Shown one piece after another: positions 8,079-17,274 of a DNA stretch of 64,000 nt (position 1 is its first letter; each line of letters starts with the position of its first letter). Made by a program: the position numbers and the translations under genes. This DNA is from Streptomyces sp. 1331.2 (GTDB taxonomy: Bacteria; Actinomycetota; Actinomycetes; Streptomycetales; Streptomycetaceae): contig NZ_OBMJ01000001.1 in assembly GCF_900199205.1 (NCBI RefSeq), forward strand, positions 7,495,001 to 7,559,000. Direction: 5' to 3'. A model generated the notes under the pieces. It worked only from the letters and a program-made list of their open reading frames with translations, did no database searches and had not been told where the DNA came from.

Positions 8079-9431
8079 ATGACAGAAAGCAGTGCGGTCA
8101 CCCCGCTCCGTGACAGCCCGGAAACCGGCGGCCGGCGCAGGGAGTTGGCGGCGGCCACGGTGGGCTCGGTGGTCGAGTCCTTCGACTGGAACATCTACGC
8201 CGTCCTCGCGCCCTACTTCGCCGCGGACCTCTTCGGCCACGGCAAGCACGGCATCAGCGGGGTCCTCGGCGCCTACGTCACCTTCGCGGTGGGCTTCGTG
8301 GCCCGGCCGGTCGGCTCGTACCTGATCGGCCGGCTCAGCGACACCCGGGGGCGGCGTTTCGCCCTGAGCCTCGGCATGGCGGTGATCGCCGCCGCCAGCC
8401 TGGGCATCGCCGCCGTCCCCGGCCAGCGCGCGATCGGCGTCTGGGCGGCCGTCCTGGCCGTCCTCGCCCGGGTGGTGCAGGGGCTCGCCTTCGGCGGGGA
8501 GGCGCCGAGCGTGGCCGCGTACGTGACCGAGACCGCCCCGCCCCGGCACCGCTTCGCCTTCAGCTCCGTCTCCTACGGCGGGATCATCCTCGGCTCGCTG
8601 CTCTCCTTCGGGGTGCTCACCCTGCTCATCCACACCATCGGCAAGTCCGGCCTGGAGAACGGTGGTTGGCGCTGGGGCTTCATGGTGGCCGCACTGCTCG
8701 GACTGGCTGCCGTCTGGGTGCGCCGGTGGGCGCCGGAGAGTGCCGAATTCCACCGCGCCCGGGCCCGGACGGCGACGGCGGCCCGCCCGCCCTTCCTGCG
8801 GATGCTCCGCGAACACCGCTGGGCGGTGCTGACCGTCTTCCTCAACACCCTGGGCGGGACGGTCGGTTACTACTTCGCGCTGGTCTACCTGCCGCAGTAC
8901 GCCGCCGCCTACCACGTGATCGACAAGGAGCAGGCGGCCTCCTTCATGACCGTGGTGCTCGGCGTGGTGCTGGCCACCATGCTGCTCACCGGCGCCGCCG
9001 CCGACCGCTTCGGCCTGCTGCCCGTCGCCCGGCTGGGGTTCGCCCTGCCGATCCCGCTGGTCGGGCTGCTGCTCGCCGGGCTGCGCCAGGGCTGGCTGCC
9101 GTTCCAGGTCGTCGCCGTCCTGCTCGGGATGCTGGTGGCGACGGTGCTCGGCACGCTCAACGTCTTCACCGGGCTGCTGTTCCCGACCGAGGTGCGGGCG
9201 GTCGGGCTCGGGGTGGTCAACGCGGCCACCATCGCCGCGTTCGGCGGCACCTTCCCGTTGCTCGCCGAGTGGCTGAGCGGCCGGCACTGGCTCGGCGTGA
9301 TCCCCGGGTACGTCACCCTCTGCACCCTGGGCCCCGCCCTCGGCCTGCTGACGGCCGTCAAGGTGCCCTCCTTCGCCACCGCCGTCCGGGAGGCGCAGAC
9401 CGGCGCCCGCCGTTCACCGGGAACCGCCTGA
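8079..9431 (+). CDS. MFS transporter of the metabolite:H+ symporter (KgtP/ProP-like) family
   Basis: A 450-residue integral membrane protein with about 12 hydrophobic segments. SVVESFDWNIYAVLAPYF in the first helix and GRLSDTRGRRFAL in the loop between helices 2 and 3 are signatures of the metabolite:H+ symporter branch of the major facilitator superfamily, which imports carboxylates or betaine-like osmolytes. The helix 4-5 region RVVQGLAFGGEAPSVAAYVTE also fits. Substrate unknown. ATG 8079 is chosen because the family N-terminus aligns there. Its promoter region is shared with the divergent lipoprotein peptidase. Confidence 0.88.
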   Translation: MTESSAVTPLRDSPETGGRRRELAAATVGSVVESFDWNIYAVLAPYFAADLFGHGKHGISGVLGAYVTFAVGFVARPVGSYLIGRLSDTRGRRFALSLGMAVIAAASLGIAAVPGQRAIGVWAAVLAVLARVVQGLAFGGEAPSVAAYVTETAPPRHRFAFSSVSYGGIILGSLLSFGVLTLLIHTIGKSGLENGGWRWGFMVAALLGLAAVWVRRWAPESAEFHRARARTATAARPPFLRMLREHRWAVLTVFLNTLGGTVGYYFALVYLPQYAAAYHVIDKEQAASFMTVVLGVVLATMLLTGAAADRFGLLPVARLGFALPIPLVGLLLAGLRQGWLPFQVVAVLLGMLVATVLGTLNVFTGLLFPTEVRAVGLGVVNAATIAAFGGTFPLLAEWLSGRHWLGVIPGYVTLCTLGPALGLLTAVKVPSFATAVREAQTGARRSPGTA

Positions 9432-9494
9432 CGGATGATCATCGGCTGTGGTTGAGTGGTCCGGACAGACCGCCGAACGGGGAGGGGCGAGCGC

Positions 9495-10379
9495 GTGGAC
9501 ACCAATGCGCCGGACGAGGACGTACCGGAGTTCAATGCCGCGGACAGCTGGCTGACGGACGTCGGATTCGAGGAGCCGCCGCAGGTCGACCTGCGCACCG
9601 ACCGGGCGCACTCCGCCCGCGTCTACGACTACCTGCTCGGCGGGAAGACGAACTTTCCGGCGGACCGCGAGGTCGGCGACCGCGTCCTCGCCGACCTGCC
9701 CGGCGCCCGCGCGGGTGCCACCGCCGCCCGCGCGGTGATGCACCGGATGGTCCGCCGGCTCGCCGAGGTGCACGGCATCCGCCAGTTCCTGGACGTCGGC
9801 ACCGGAATTCCCACCGCGCCCAATCTGCACGAGATCGTCCAGTCCGTCGACCCCGCGTGCCGCGTGGTGTACGTGGACAACGACCCGATCGTGCTCGCCC
9901 ACTCGCGCGCACTGCTCTCCAGCACCCCCGAGGGCCGCACCGCCTACGTTCAGGGCGACCTGCGCGAGCCCGAACAGTTCCTGGCCGACCCGGCGGTCGC
10001 CGCCACCCTGGACCTGAACGAGCCGGTCGCGCTGACGCTGATCAACATCGTCCACTTCCTCTCCGACGAGGCCGCGCACCCGCCCGTCCGCAAGCTGTTG
10101 GACGCCCTGCCCGTCGGCAGCTTCCTGGCGCTGACCGCCGGCACCGCCGACACCTCGCCCGACCGGGCCGCGATCGGCACCCGCCGCTACGCCGAGGCGG
10201 GGATCGAGGTGCACGTCCGCTCGCACGCGGGCGTCGAGCGCTTCTTCGCCGGGCTGGAACTGGAGGAGCCGGGCGTGGTCCTGATCAACCGCTGGCACCC
10301 GGAGCTCGGGGACGCCGCGACCCCGATCCTGGCCGACGAGGAGGTCTCGGTGTACGGGGGGCTGGCCCGCAAGCTTTAA
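9495..10379 (+). CDS. DUF574-type SAM-dependent methyltransferase
   Basis: The 294-residue protein has the family hallmarks RVYDYLLGGKTNFPAD near residue 45, the SAM motif FLDVGTGIPTAPNLHE near 105, YVDNDPIVLAHSRALL near 125 and ALTLINIVHFLSDE near 180. These proteins are abundant in actinomycetes and are predicted Rossmann methyltransferases with unknown substrates. GTG 9495 follows GGAGGGG by seven bases. The gene begins 64 bases after the transporter on the same strand and might be co-transcribed with it. Confidence 0.87.
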   Translation: MDTNAPDEDVPEFNAADSWLTDVGFEEPPQVDLRTDRAHSARVYDYLLGGKTNFPADREVGDRVLADLPGARAGATAARAVMHRMVRRLAEVHGIRQFLDVGTGIPTAPNLHEIVQSVDPACRVVYVDNDPIVLAHSRALLSSTPEGRTAYVQGDLREPEQFLADPAVAATLDLNEPVALTLINIVHFLSDEAAHPPVRKLLDALPVGSFLALTAGTADTSPDRAAIGTRRYAEAGIEVHVRSHAGVERFFAGLELEEPGVVLINRWHPELGDAATPILADEEVSVYGGLARKL

Positions 10380-10491
10380 GGGGTGTCTCGCCGTCTCCTT
10401 GCGGCCGGATTCGTCGAAACGATCGTCTTTACGCGTACATGTCATTAAAGTGACTGCCCGTCGAACCCCCCACTCGACAGGCGGAGCTTCC

Positions 10492-12138
10492 ATGACCATT
10501 GCACGCAGGTCCATCCTCAAGGGCACCTCGGCGGCCGGAGCCGCCGCCCTGGTGGCAGCAGGCTCGACGGCGGCCGCGCAACCCGCGGCCGCCGGACCGG
10601 CCGACGACGCCCCCACCAGCCCGCTGTTACTGACCACCCCGCACCGCGCCGGAACGGCCGGAGTGACCGGCCTGCACCTGCAGTTCGGCACCGACGCCGG
10701 CACCGAGATGACCGTCTCCTGGCTCACCCCGCAGTCCGTCCGCCGCCCCCAGGTGCGCTACGGCTCACCGGACGGCGGCCTCGGCCGGGTCGTCCAGGCC
10801 GAGACCCGCACCTACCGGGACTCGCTCGACAAGGTCGAGGTGTACGTCCACCACGCCCGCCTCACCGGCCTGCGCCCCGGCACCACCTACCTCTACAGCG
10901 CCGGCCACGACGGCGCGACCCCCGAGACGGGCACCTTCACCACCGCGCCGCGCGGCCGGGCCCCGTTCACCTTCACCAGCTTCGGCGACCAGGCCGCCCC
11001 CAACCTGCGGCGCCTGGTCAACTTCCCCGACGGCATGCCCTCGCCGCTCGGCAAGTACCCGGTGTACATGAGCAGCCAGGTCGGCACCTCGGCCAGCGCC
11101 GACATCGTCGCCGCCGTCGAACGCGTCGGGCCGCTGTTCAACCTCGTCAACGGCGACCTCTGCTACTCCTCCTACGCCGGCCGGCACGGCCAGAGCCGCA
11201 CCGCGACCTGGGCCGACTGGTTCATCAGCAACAGCCGCTCCACCCGGCTGCGCCCCTGGATGCCCTGCGTCGGCAACCACGAGAACGAGGGCGGCAACGG
11301 CCCGATCGGCGCCCTCGGCTACCAGGCCTACTTCTCCCTTCCCGACTCCTCGGCCTCCTCCGACGAGGAGACCCGGGGCATGTGGTACGCCTTCACCGTC
11401 GGCTCGGTGCGCTTCATCAGCCTCGCCAACGACGACGTGGCCATCCAGAACTCCGGCGACCGCTACCTGCGCGGCTACTCCGGCGGCGCCCAACAGCGCT
11501 GGCTGGAACGCGAGCTGCGCGCCGCCCGGGGCAGCCGGGCGATCGACTGGATCGTGGTCTGCATGCACCACCCGATGATCTCCAGCTCCATGCACGGCGC
11601 CGGCAGCGACCTCGGCATCCGCGAGACCTGGGGCGAGCTGTTCGACGCCTACGGGGTCGACCTGGTGGTCTGCGGCCACGAGCACTACTACGAGCGCTCC
11701 CACCCCGTCCGCGGCACCCTGCCCAACGACACCCGCACCCCGGTGCCGACCGACACCCGCAAGGACATGGTCGACACCGGGCGGGGCACCGTCCACATGA
11801 TCATCGGCGCGGGCGGCAACGCCGCCACCACTCAGGACGACCTCTTCCCGCAGCCCAAGGGCCGAGTGGTCGTCGGCCTGGAGGACCCCAAGCCGGGCGC
11901 GCCCTACCGGGAGTCGGTCTGGCTCACCGAGGACGCGCCGTGGGCGGCCGTCCAGGACCGCGAACACGCCCACGGCTTCGCCGCCTTCGAGGTCGACCCC
12001 GGCGACCGGCGCGGCGGCACCACCACCATGAAGGTCACCTACTACACCTTCGACGGGCCGCACGGCGACCTCACCCCGGTGGACACCTTCACCCTGTACC
12101 GGCGCCGCACCGACGGGCGGGACGGGCGCGACGGCTGA
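10492..12138 (+). CDS. Tat-exported purple acid phosphatase, with a TTA codon
   Basis: This 548-residue protein starts with a twin-arginine signal (IARRSILKGTSAAGAAALV) and is expected outside the cell. A fibronectin-like N-terminal domain (residues 60-150) precedes a metallophosphoesterase core with FTSFGDQ, VNGDLCYSSY, CVGNHEN, CMHHPMI and CGHEHYYERSHP, which supply the dinuclear metal ligands of purple acid phosphatases. Likely role: releasing phosphate from organic esters. Codon 46 (10627-10629) is TTA, the rarest codon in streptomycetes, read by the bldA tRNA, so translation may depend on development. The C-terminal tail GRDGRDG is hydrophilic and low-complexity. Confidence 0.9.
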   Translation: MTIARRSILKGTSAAGAAALVAAGSTAAAQPAAAGPADDAPTSPLLLTTPHRAGTAGVTGLHLQFGTDAGTEMTVSWLTPQSVRRPQVRYGSPDGGLGRVVQAETRTYRDSLDKVEVYVHHARLTGLRPGTTYLYSAGHDGATPETGTFTTAPRGRAPFTFTSFGDQAAPNLRRLVNFPDGMPSPLGKYPVYMSSQVGTSASADIVAAVERVGPLFNLVNGDLCYSSYAGRHGQSRTATWADWFISNSRSTRLRPWMPCVGNHENEGGNGPIGALGYQAYFSLPDSSASSDEETRGMWYAFTVGSVRFISLANDDVAIQNSGDRYLRGYSGGAQQRWLERELRAARGSRAIDWIVVCMHHPMISSSMHGAGSDLGIRETWGELFDAYGVDLVVCGHEHYYERSHPVRGTLPNDTRTPVPTDTRKDMVDTGRGTVHMIIGAGGNAATTQDDLFPQPKGRVVVGLEDPKPGAPYRESVWLTEDAPWAAVQDREHAHGFAAFEVDPGDRRGGTTTMKVTYYTFDGPHGDLTPVDTFTLYRRRTDGRDGRDG

Positions 12139-12175
12139 CGCCGCCGGCGCCCCCGGGGCCCTGGACGCGGACCGC

Positions 12176-13663
12176 TCAGCGCCGGAAGACGCCGGCCAGC
12201 ACGGTCCACCAGCGGCGCCGCTGCGCCGGGACGGTCGGGGCTCCGGCCCCCTCCGTCCCGGCGGCGGCCCCGGCCGCCTCGATCCGGGCGGCCAGCGCGG
12301 TGTCCGCCGCCCGCTGCGCCTCTGCCGCCAGCTGGGCCGCCCGCTCCGCCTCGGCGACCGACACCGGGTCCGGGTCGATGTCGCGCGGGGTGAACTCCAC
12401 CGGCAGCGCCGTCAGGTGGCGCGAGATCCAGGACGAGGTCCAGACCAGTTCCTCCTCCTCCACCGCGAGCCGCACGTCCGGCAGCAGGGTGAGCAGGATG
12501 TCGATGGCGGCCTCGGCGACGTGCCGCCCGATGTCCTGGCCCGGGCACTCGTGCGGCCCGGCGCCGAAGGACAGGTGGGAGCGGTTGCCGTACAGCGGGG
12601 CGGTCGGGTCGGGCCGCACCACCGGGTCGAGGTTGCCGGCCGCGAGCCCGAGCAGCAGCAGGTCCCCGGCCTTGATCTGCTGGCCGCCGAGCTCGGTGTC
12701 GGCCGTCGCCCAGCGGCCGGCCACCAGCGACATCGGCGGGGAGTCCCAGAGCACCTGGTCCAGCGCCTCGCCCAGGGTCATCTGGCCGCCGGACAGGTGG
12801 GCGCGGAAGCGCGGGTCGGTGAGCACCATCTTCAGCGAGTCGGCGATCAGGTTGACGGTGGTCTCGTTGGCGGCGAGCAGCACCACCCGCAGGTGCTCCA
12901 TCACCTCGTCGTCGGTCAGCCCGGCCGGGTGCGCCAGCAGGTGGCTGGTCAGGTCGTCGCCGGGGTCCTCGCGCTTGATGGCGATGGTCCGGCGCAGACC
13001 GGCCACCACGTACTCGTTGCTGGCGATCGCCGTCTCGGTGCCCTTCATCAGGTCCCGGGCGGCGTCCACCAGTTGGGGCCCGTACTCGTCGGGCATGCCG
13101 AGCAGCTTGGTCATCACCAGCATCGGCAGGTGCTCGGCGAACTGGGTGATCAGCTCGGCGCGGCCGGTCGGCCCGACGACCTGGACGAGGTCGGTGGTGA
13201 ACCGCCGGACGTGGCGGCGGATGCCGCGCCGGTCGAAGCGGTTCAGGCCGTCCAGCACGGCCCCGCGCAGCCGGCGGTGCTCCTCGCCGTCCGCGAAGAC
13301 GCAGATCGGCTGCCAGGCGATCACCGGCATCAGCGGGGAGTCGACCGGGAGTTCGCCGGTGCGGAAGGCCGTCCACAGACGGGAGTCCCGGGAGAACAGC
13401 GAGGGGGCGCGCATCGCGGTGATGTTGGCGCCGTGGCCGAGGATCAGCCAGGCCCGGTGGTCGCCGTGCAGCAGGACGGGGGCGACCTCGCCGTACTCGG
13501 CGCGCAGCTTCTCGTAGAGGCCCGCCGGGTCCGCGTCGGCGTCCGGACCGTAGAGGCGCCGCAGGCCGCCGGGGCCGATCGGGCCGATCGGTTCGGGGCC
13601 TCGGCCGTGGGCCGGGCAGCCGGGCGGCGGGGTGGGGGCGGCGTCGGGGAACGGGGTGGTCAC
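12176..13663 (-). CDS. cvnE: Conservon cytochrome P450 (CvnE, CYP157-like) without a canonical ExxR
   Basis: The 495-residue protein is the last gene of the conservon. The heme loop FGAGPHECPGQ supplies the Cys ligand, and the I-helix reads LLAANETTVN. The K-helix, where P450s have ExxR, reads DQVLWDSPP here, so both Glu and Arg are absent; this loss is known for the conservon-linked CYP157 family. An alanine-rich C-terminal tail of about 75 residues (AEAERAAQLAAEAQRAAD...) could form a coiled coil, and the last residues are basic. GTG 13663 follows GGAG by seven bases; a TTG at 13678 is the alternative. Substrate and redox partner unknown. Confidence 0.92.
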   Translation of the reverse strand: MTTPFPDAAPTPPPGCPAHGRGPEPIGPIGPGGLRRLYGPDADADPAGLYEKLRAEYGEVAPVLLHGDHRAWLILGHGANITAMRAPSLFSRDSRLWTAFRTGELPVDSPLMPVIAWQPICVFADGEEHRRLRGAVLDGLNRFDRRGIRRHVRRFTTDLVQVVGPTGRAELITQFAEHLPMLVMTKLLGMPDEYGPQLVDAARDLMKGTETAIASNEYVVAGLRRTIAIKREDPGDDLTSHLLAHPAGLTDDEVMEHLRVVLLAANETTVNLIADSLKMVLTDPRFRAHLSGGQMTLGEALDQVLWDSPPMSLVAGRWATADTELGGQQIKAGDLLLLGLAAGNLDPVVRPDPTAPLYGNRSHLSFGAGPHECPGQDIGRHVAEAAIDILLTLLPDVRLAVEEEELVWTSSWISRHLTALPVEFTPRDIDPDPVSVAEAERAAQLAAEAQRAADTALAARIEAAGAAAGTEGAGAPTVPAQRRRWWTVLAGVFRR

Positions 13664-13727
13664 AGGGGCTCCGGTCAAGGGGAGGGGGACGGTTTCGGGC
13701 TGGCGAATGTGGGTGGTCGGCGGGGCG

Positions 13728-14345
13728 TCAGCCGACCCGCGGGGCGGCGAGTTCGTACAGGTAGTGCATCAGCGTCATCAGGGTGTCCCGGCTGGACTCG
13801 CGGCTGCGCGCGTCGCAGGTGACGATCGGCACCTCGGGCGGCAGGTCGAGCGCGCTGCGCAGCTCGACGACCGGGACGGCCGGCGCCTCCGGGAAGCCGT
13901 TGACGGCCACCACGAAGGGCACGCCGCGCTCCTCCAGCCGCCCGATCACCTCGAAGCTGACCTCCAGCCGACGGGTGTCCACCAGCACCACCGCGCCCAG
14001 GGCGCCCTCGAACAGGCCGTTCCAGAGGAACCAGAACCGCTCCTGCCCGGGCGTGCCGAAGACGTACAGCACGAGCCGGTCGTTGATGCTGATCCGGCCG
14101 AAGTCCATGGCCACGGTGGTGGAGGTCTTCGCCTCGACCCCGGTCGGGTCGTCCACGCCGACCCCGGCCTGGGTCATGGTCTCCTCGGTGGTCAGCGGGC
14201 GGATCTCGCTGACCGAGCCGACCAGCGTCGTCTTGCCGACGCCGAACCCGCCCACGATCACCACCTTGACCGCCGTGGTCACGGAGTCCGGCAGCAGGTC
14301 CGCGCCGTCCGGGCCGACCACCGTGTCAGAGTCGCTGAAGTCCAT
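13728..14345 (-). CDS. cvnD: Conservon Ras-like GTPase (CvnD)
   Basis: This 205-residue GTPase has the P-loop GGFGVGKTT near residue 33, switch-region MDFGRI, G3-like FGTPGQERF and the G4-type AVNGFPEA in place of the usual NKxD. It is the GTP-binding switch of the conservon, thought to be a bacterial analogue of a G-protein relay at the membrane with the roadblock and sensor proteins. ATG 14345 lies 20 bases inside the upstream cvnC gene, so the two are translationally coupled. The unusual NGF instead of NKxD is common in this MglA/conservon GTPase group. Confidence 0.93.
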   Translation of the reverse strand: MDFSDSDTVVGPDGADLLPDSVTTAVKVVIVGGFGVGKTTLVGSVSEIRPLTTEETMTQAGVGVDDPTGVEAKTSTTVAMDFGRISINDRLVLYVFGTPGQERFWFLWNGLFEGALGAVVLVDTRRLEVSFEVIGRLEERGVPFVVAVNGFPEAPAVPVVELRSALDLPPEVPIVTCDARSRESSRDTLMTLMHYLYELAAPRVG

Positions 14346-14688
14346 GGATCACCGCCTCCAACAGGGCACGGTCGGGGAGTTCCGCCGTGGGCACGGCGGC
14401 TTCGCGGGCCTCGATCAGCCCGTCGTCGAGCAGGTCCGCCAGCAGCACGGTGACCACGCTCGTGGGCAGCTCCAGGTAGGCGGAGACCTCCGCCACCGAG
14501 AGCGGGGAGCGGCACAGCCGCAGGATCGCCGCGTGCTCCGGCTGCAGGGCGGGGGTCGGCTCGCCGCGGGAGACGATCAGGGTGACCAGGTCGAAGACCC
14601 CCGGCCCGGACGGCCCGCTGCGGCCGCGGGTGATCACGTACAGGCGGTCGGGCTCGGGGCCGTCCCAGCCGCCCTGGTCTGCCGTCAT
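14326..14688 (-). CDS. cvnC: Conservon DUF742 protein (CvnC)
   Basis: A 120-residue DUF742 protein with the N-terminal LYVITRGRS segment and a winged-helix-like core, EHAAILRLCRSPLSVAEVSA followed by LPTSVVTVLLADLLDDGLI. DUF742 proteins occur almost only in conservons and are thought to be adaptor or DNA-binding-like components linked to the GTPase. It overlaps cvnD by 20 bases and lies 66 bases after cvnB. Confidence 0.92.
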   Translation of the reverse strand: MTADQGGWDGPEPDRLYVITRGRSGPSGPGVFDLVTLIVSRGEPTPALQPEHAAILRLCRSPLSVAEVSAYLELPTSVVTVLLADLLDDGLIEAREAAVPTAELPDRALLEAVIHGLQRL

Positions 14689-14754
14689 GCAAGCGCCTCA
14701 CTGTGCTCGTTCATGTGCCCGCCCTGCCGTCGAGGCATCGGGCCGGGGGCCGGT

Positions 14755-15162
14755 TCACGCGACCACCTCGGGGTTGCGCGGCGGCGTCGACAGGTGCTCG
14801 CCGATCCGGGCGACCAGGTCGCGCATCTGGTGGCTGACCAGACCGGCGTCCACGCCCTCGTCGGCGAGCACCGCAAGGTAGGCGCGGTCCCCGGCCGTCA
14901 TCAGGTAGAAGTAGCCGCCGTCCACCTCGATCACCACCAGCCGCATCGCGCCGTTGCCGTGCGGGAACTCGTGCCCGACGGCGGCGGCCAGGCTCTGCAG
15001 TCCGGCGCAGGCCGCGGCCAGGCGGTCGGCGGTGTCCGGGTCGGCCCCGTACTGGGCGATCCGCAGGCCGTCGGCGGACAGCACGATGATGTGGCGTACG
15101 TACGGGACGCTGTCCGCGAGGTCGTTGAGGATCCAGTCCATGTTGCTGCGGTGCGGAATCAC
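14755..15162 (-). CDS. cvnB: Conservon roadblock/LC7 protein (CvnB)
   Basis: A 135-residue roadblock/LC7-domain protein beginning MDWILNDLADSVPYVRHIIV and continuing with the beta-strand pair SADGLRIA and AMRLVVIEVDGGYFYLMTAG. In conservons this protein modulates the GTPase, like MglB-type partners. Its GTG at 15162 overlaps the TGA of the sensor gene (GTGA). An in-frame ATG seven codons later (MDWIL) is a possible alternative start. Confidence 0.93.
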   Translation of the reverse strand: MIPHRSNMDWILNDLADSVPYVRHIIVLSADGLRIAQYGADPDTADRLAAACAGLQSLAAAVGHEFPHGNGAMRLVVIEVDGGYFYLMTAGDRAYLAVLADEGVDAGLVSHQMRDLVARIGEHLSTPPRNPEVVA

Positions 15163-16832
15163 TGCTCGCCCTTCCCTGCGGTCTCTTCACTGGTGGGTCC
15201 GGTCGGACCCGTGGCCGGGCCGCTGCCGCCGGCGGACGTCCCGGTGCCCTTGTAGCCGTCCATGAACGCCTCCAGCCACAGGCCCGGCTGCTTCGGCTCC
15301 TTGGCCGGGCGGGCCGGTTGCGCCGGTTGCGGCGGGTACGCCGGTTGGTCCGGGTGCGCCGTCGAGCCCGCCACCGGCCCCGAGGCCGGCCCCGCGGCGG
15401 GCCCGGCGGGCTGCGCGGTGCCGCGTGCCGGTGTGCCGAAGGAACGGCCCATCGGCACGTGGCGGCGGCGCTGCGGCAGGCCGTTGGCCGTCCGCTCGGT
15501 GACGATCACCTCGTCGTCCCCGCCCGCGGCGACGGAGGACCCCCACGGGTTGGTCGAGCCGTACGACGGCCCGACCCCGGCCGAGGTCGTCCGGGCGCCC
15601 CACGGCCGTGCCGCGTGCCGGGCCGAGTTCGCCGGGAGCGGGCGCGGGCCGGAGAAGGCGCCGATGCCGTGCGCCCGGCCGGTCGGGGGAGCGGTGGTGA
15701 GCAGTTCCTGCGGTACGACCAGCACTGCGCGCACCCCGCCGTACGCGGAGCGGCGCAGCGAGACCTGGAAGCCGTACGCCTGGCAGAGCCGGCCGACGAT
15801 GGCGAAGCCCAGCCGGGGGGACTCGGTCAGGTCGTCGAAGTCCTTGGAGACCATGGCCTCGCGCATCGCGCGCTCGGCGCGGGCGGTGGCCTCGTCGGTG
15901 AGGCCGAGGCCACCGTCCTCGATCTCGATCGCGACCCCGCTCTGCACCTCGGAGGCGCTCAGGTGCACGTGGGTGTGCGGCGGGGAGTACCGGGTGGCGT
16001 TGTCGAGCAGTTCGGCGACGGCGTGGATCAGCGGTTCGACGGCCGGGCCGGTGACCGAGATCTGGGTCACCGGGTGCAGGTCGACCCGCTGGTACTCCAG
16101 GATCCGGGACATGCCGCCGCGCAGCACGCTGTAGAGCGCGATCGGCCGGTTCCACTGGCGGCCGGGGCGGGCGCCGGACAGGACGGCGATACTGTCGGCC
16201 AGGCGGCCGGTCAGCGCGTTGCCGTGGTCCAGGCGCAGCAGGTCGTCGAAGACCGCCGGGTCGTTGCCGTGCCGGTCCTCCATCTCCCGCAGGTCCTTGG
16301 CCTGCCGGTGGATGATGGCCTGGACCCGGCGGGAGATGTTGACGAAGGCGCGCTCGGCGGAGTCGCGCCGGCTGACCTCGTCGTCGACGGCGGTGGCGAT
16401 GCCGCGGGTGACGGCCACCAGGGACTTGCGGAACCGCGGGGAGACGGGCGCGTCCTCCTGCCGGATCGGCTGCAGCAGGATGTCCATCGAGTACCCGTAC
16501 CGGGCACCGGCGACCACCCTGCGCAGCTCGACCTTGGCCAGCCGGTCGAGTTCGTCCTCCTGTCCGGCCAGCCGGCGCTCCAGGTCCTCCACCTTCCGGG
16601 TGTGGTGCTCGCGCAGCTCGCCCAGCGCACGCCCCCGGCGCGCCGACTCGGCGGCCACCACCGCCACCAGCACGGTGCCCGTCGCCCCGCACCACAGCAC
16701 CCCGGCCCGGGCCCCGGCGGACACCACCGCCGCGGCGACCGCCACCGCCGTCGCCATCACGGCGGTCGGCAGCAGCCAGCCGAGCAGGGGCGTGGGGCGC
16801 CGTCTGGCGCGTGACGATCCAGCTCGAAGCAT
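15159..16832 (-). CDS. cvnA: Conservon sensor ATPase/histidine kinase-like protein (CvnA)
   Basis: This 557-residue membrane protein has two N-terminal transmembrane helices (about residues 16-62), a coiled-coil stretch (LGELREHHTRKVEDLERRLA), a dimerisation-like region with DEVSRRDSAERAFVNISRR, then a GHKL ATPase domain with AVAELLDNATRYSPP (N box), EDGGLGL (G1) and SPRLGFAIVGRLC (G2). The usual phospho-accepting HExxxP motif is not evident. The C-terminal 170 residues are Pro/Gly-rich and probably disordered. It is the first gene of the operon, with GAGGA seven bases before ATG 16832, and is the presumed membrane sensor. Confidence 0.92.
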   Translation of the reverse strand: MLRAGSSRARRRPTPLLGWLLPTAVMATAVAVAAAVVSAGARAGVLWCGATGTVLVAVVAAESARRGRALGELREHHTRKVEDLERRLAGQEDELDRLAKVELRRVVAGARYGYSMDILLQPIRQEDAPVSPRFRKSLVAVTRGIATAVDDEVSRRDSAERAFVNISRRVQAIIHRQAKDLREMEDRHGNDPAVFDDLLRLDHGNALTGRLADSIAVLSGARPGRQWNRPIALYSVLRGGMSRILEYQRVDLHPVTQISVTGPAVEPLIHAVAELLDNATRYSPPHTHVHLSASEVQSGVAIEIEDGGLGLTDEATARAERAMREAMVSKDFDDLTESPRLGFAIVGRLCQAYGFQVSLRRSAYGGVRAVLVVPQELLTTAPPTGRAHGIGAFSGPRPLPANSARHAARPWGARTTSAGVGPSYGSTNPWGSSVAAGGDDEVIVTERTANGLPQRRRHVPMGRSFGTPARGTAQPAGPAAGPASGPVAGSTAHPDQPAYPPQPAQPARPAKEPKQPGLWLEAFMDGYKGTGTSAGGSGPATGPTGPTSEETAGKGEQ

Positions 16833-17274
16833 TCAGCAATCCTCAAACGATCGGAACAGTAGGGGGACGGACGGCGACCGGCTCCGGAGGCGTGGTGCTG
16901 CAGCATAGCCAAGTTCAGGACATTCCTGACCGAGACTCAAAAATACTGTCGCTCAACCGACTTGTGGCGACCTGCCGGACATGACCGACATCTCGCACAC
17001 CAGTCCCGCTCGCGGCGGTCCGCCGTCCGGCACCAGGCTTCTCGCCCCGCCGCCCCCGCACCGCCAACCCGGCCAGGATTCGCTCATGCTAAGGGTTTCC
17101 GCCCCAAGTCCCCGCGTTCCGCCGGGAGTTCGTGCTAAGGCGGGTGTGCTCGGTCAAGGGGTGGCTCGATGATCACCCGTGCGGGGGATGGGGTGAGGTG
17201 GTGGGCAACATTTGTTGCCTGCAGAAGCAGCGACAGTTGACGGGGCGCTGCGACTGCCCCTATGGTGCGGGGCC
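16833..17274. promoter_or_regulatory. Divergent control region between the conservon and the HTH-methyltransferase gene
   Basis: No supported gene lies in these 442 bases. A palindrome TCAGGA-CAT-TCCTGA (16915-16929) sits about 85 bases upstream of cvnA, beside an AT-richer patch at 16936-16950 that is a plausible promoter. A second palindrome at 17204-17219 is listed separately. A weak plus-strand frame at 16981-17172 has no ribosome site or recognisable domain. Confidence 0.45.
17204..17219. promoter_or_regulatory. Palindromic operator before the HTH-methyltransferase gene
   Basis: GGCAACA-TT-TGTTGCC is a perfect 7+2+7 palindrome, notably AT-rich for its surroundings, 55 bases upstream of ATG 17275. 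Because the gene it precedes carries its own helix-turn-helix, autoregulation is a natural reading, but no binding protein is known. Confidence 0.6.

Noticed and set aside
16981-17172. 63-codon plus-strand frame in the conservon upstream region
   Set aside because: Pro/Ser-rich, no ribosome site and no domain; it overlaps likely promoter sequence.
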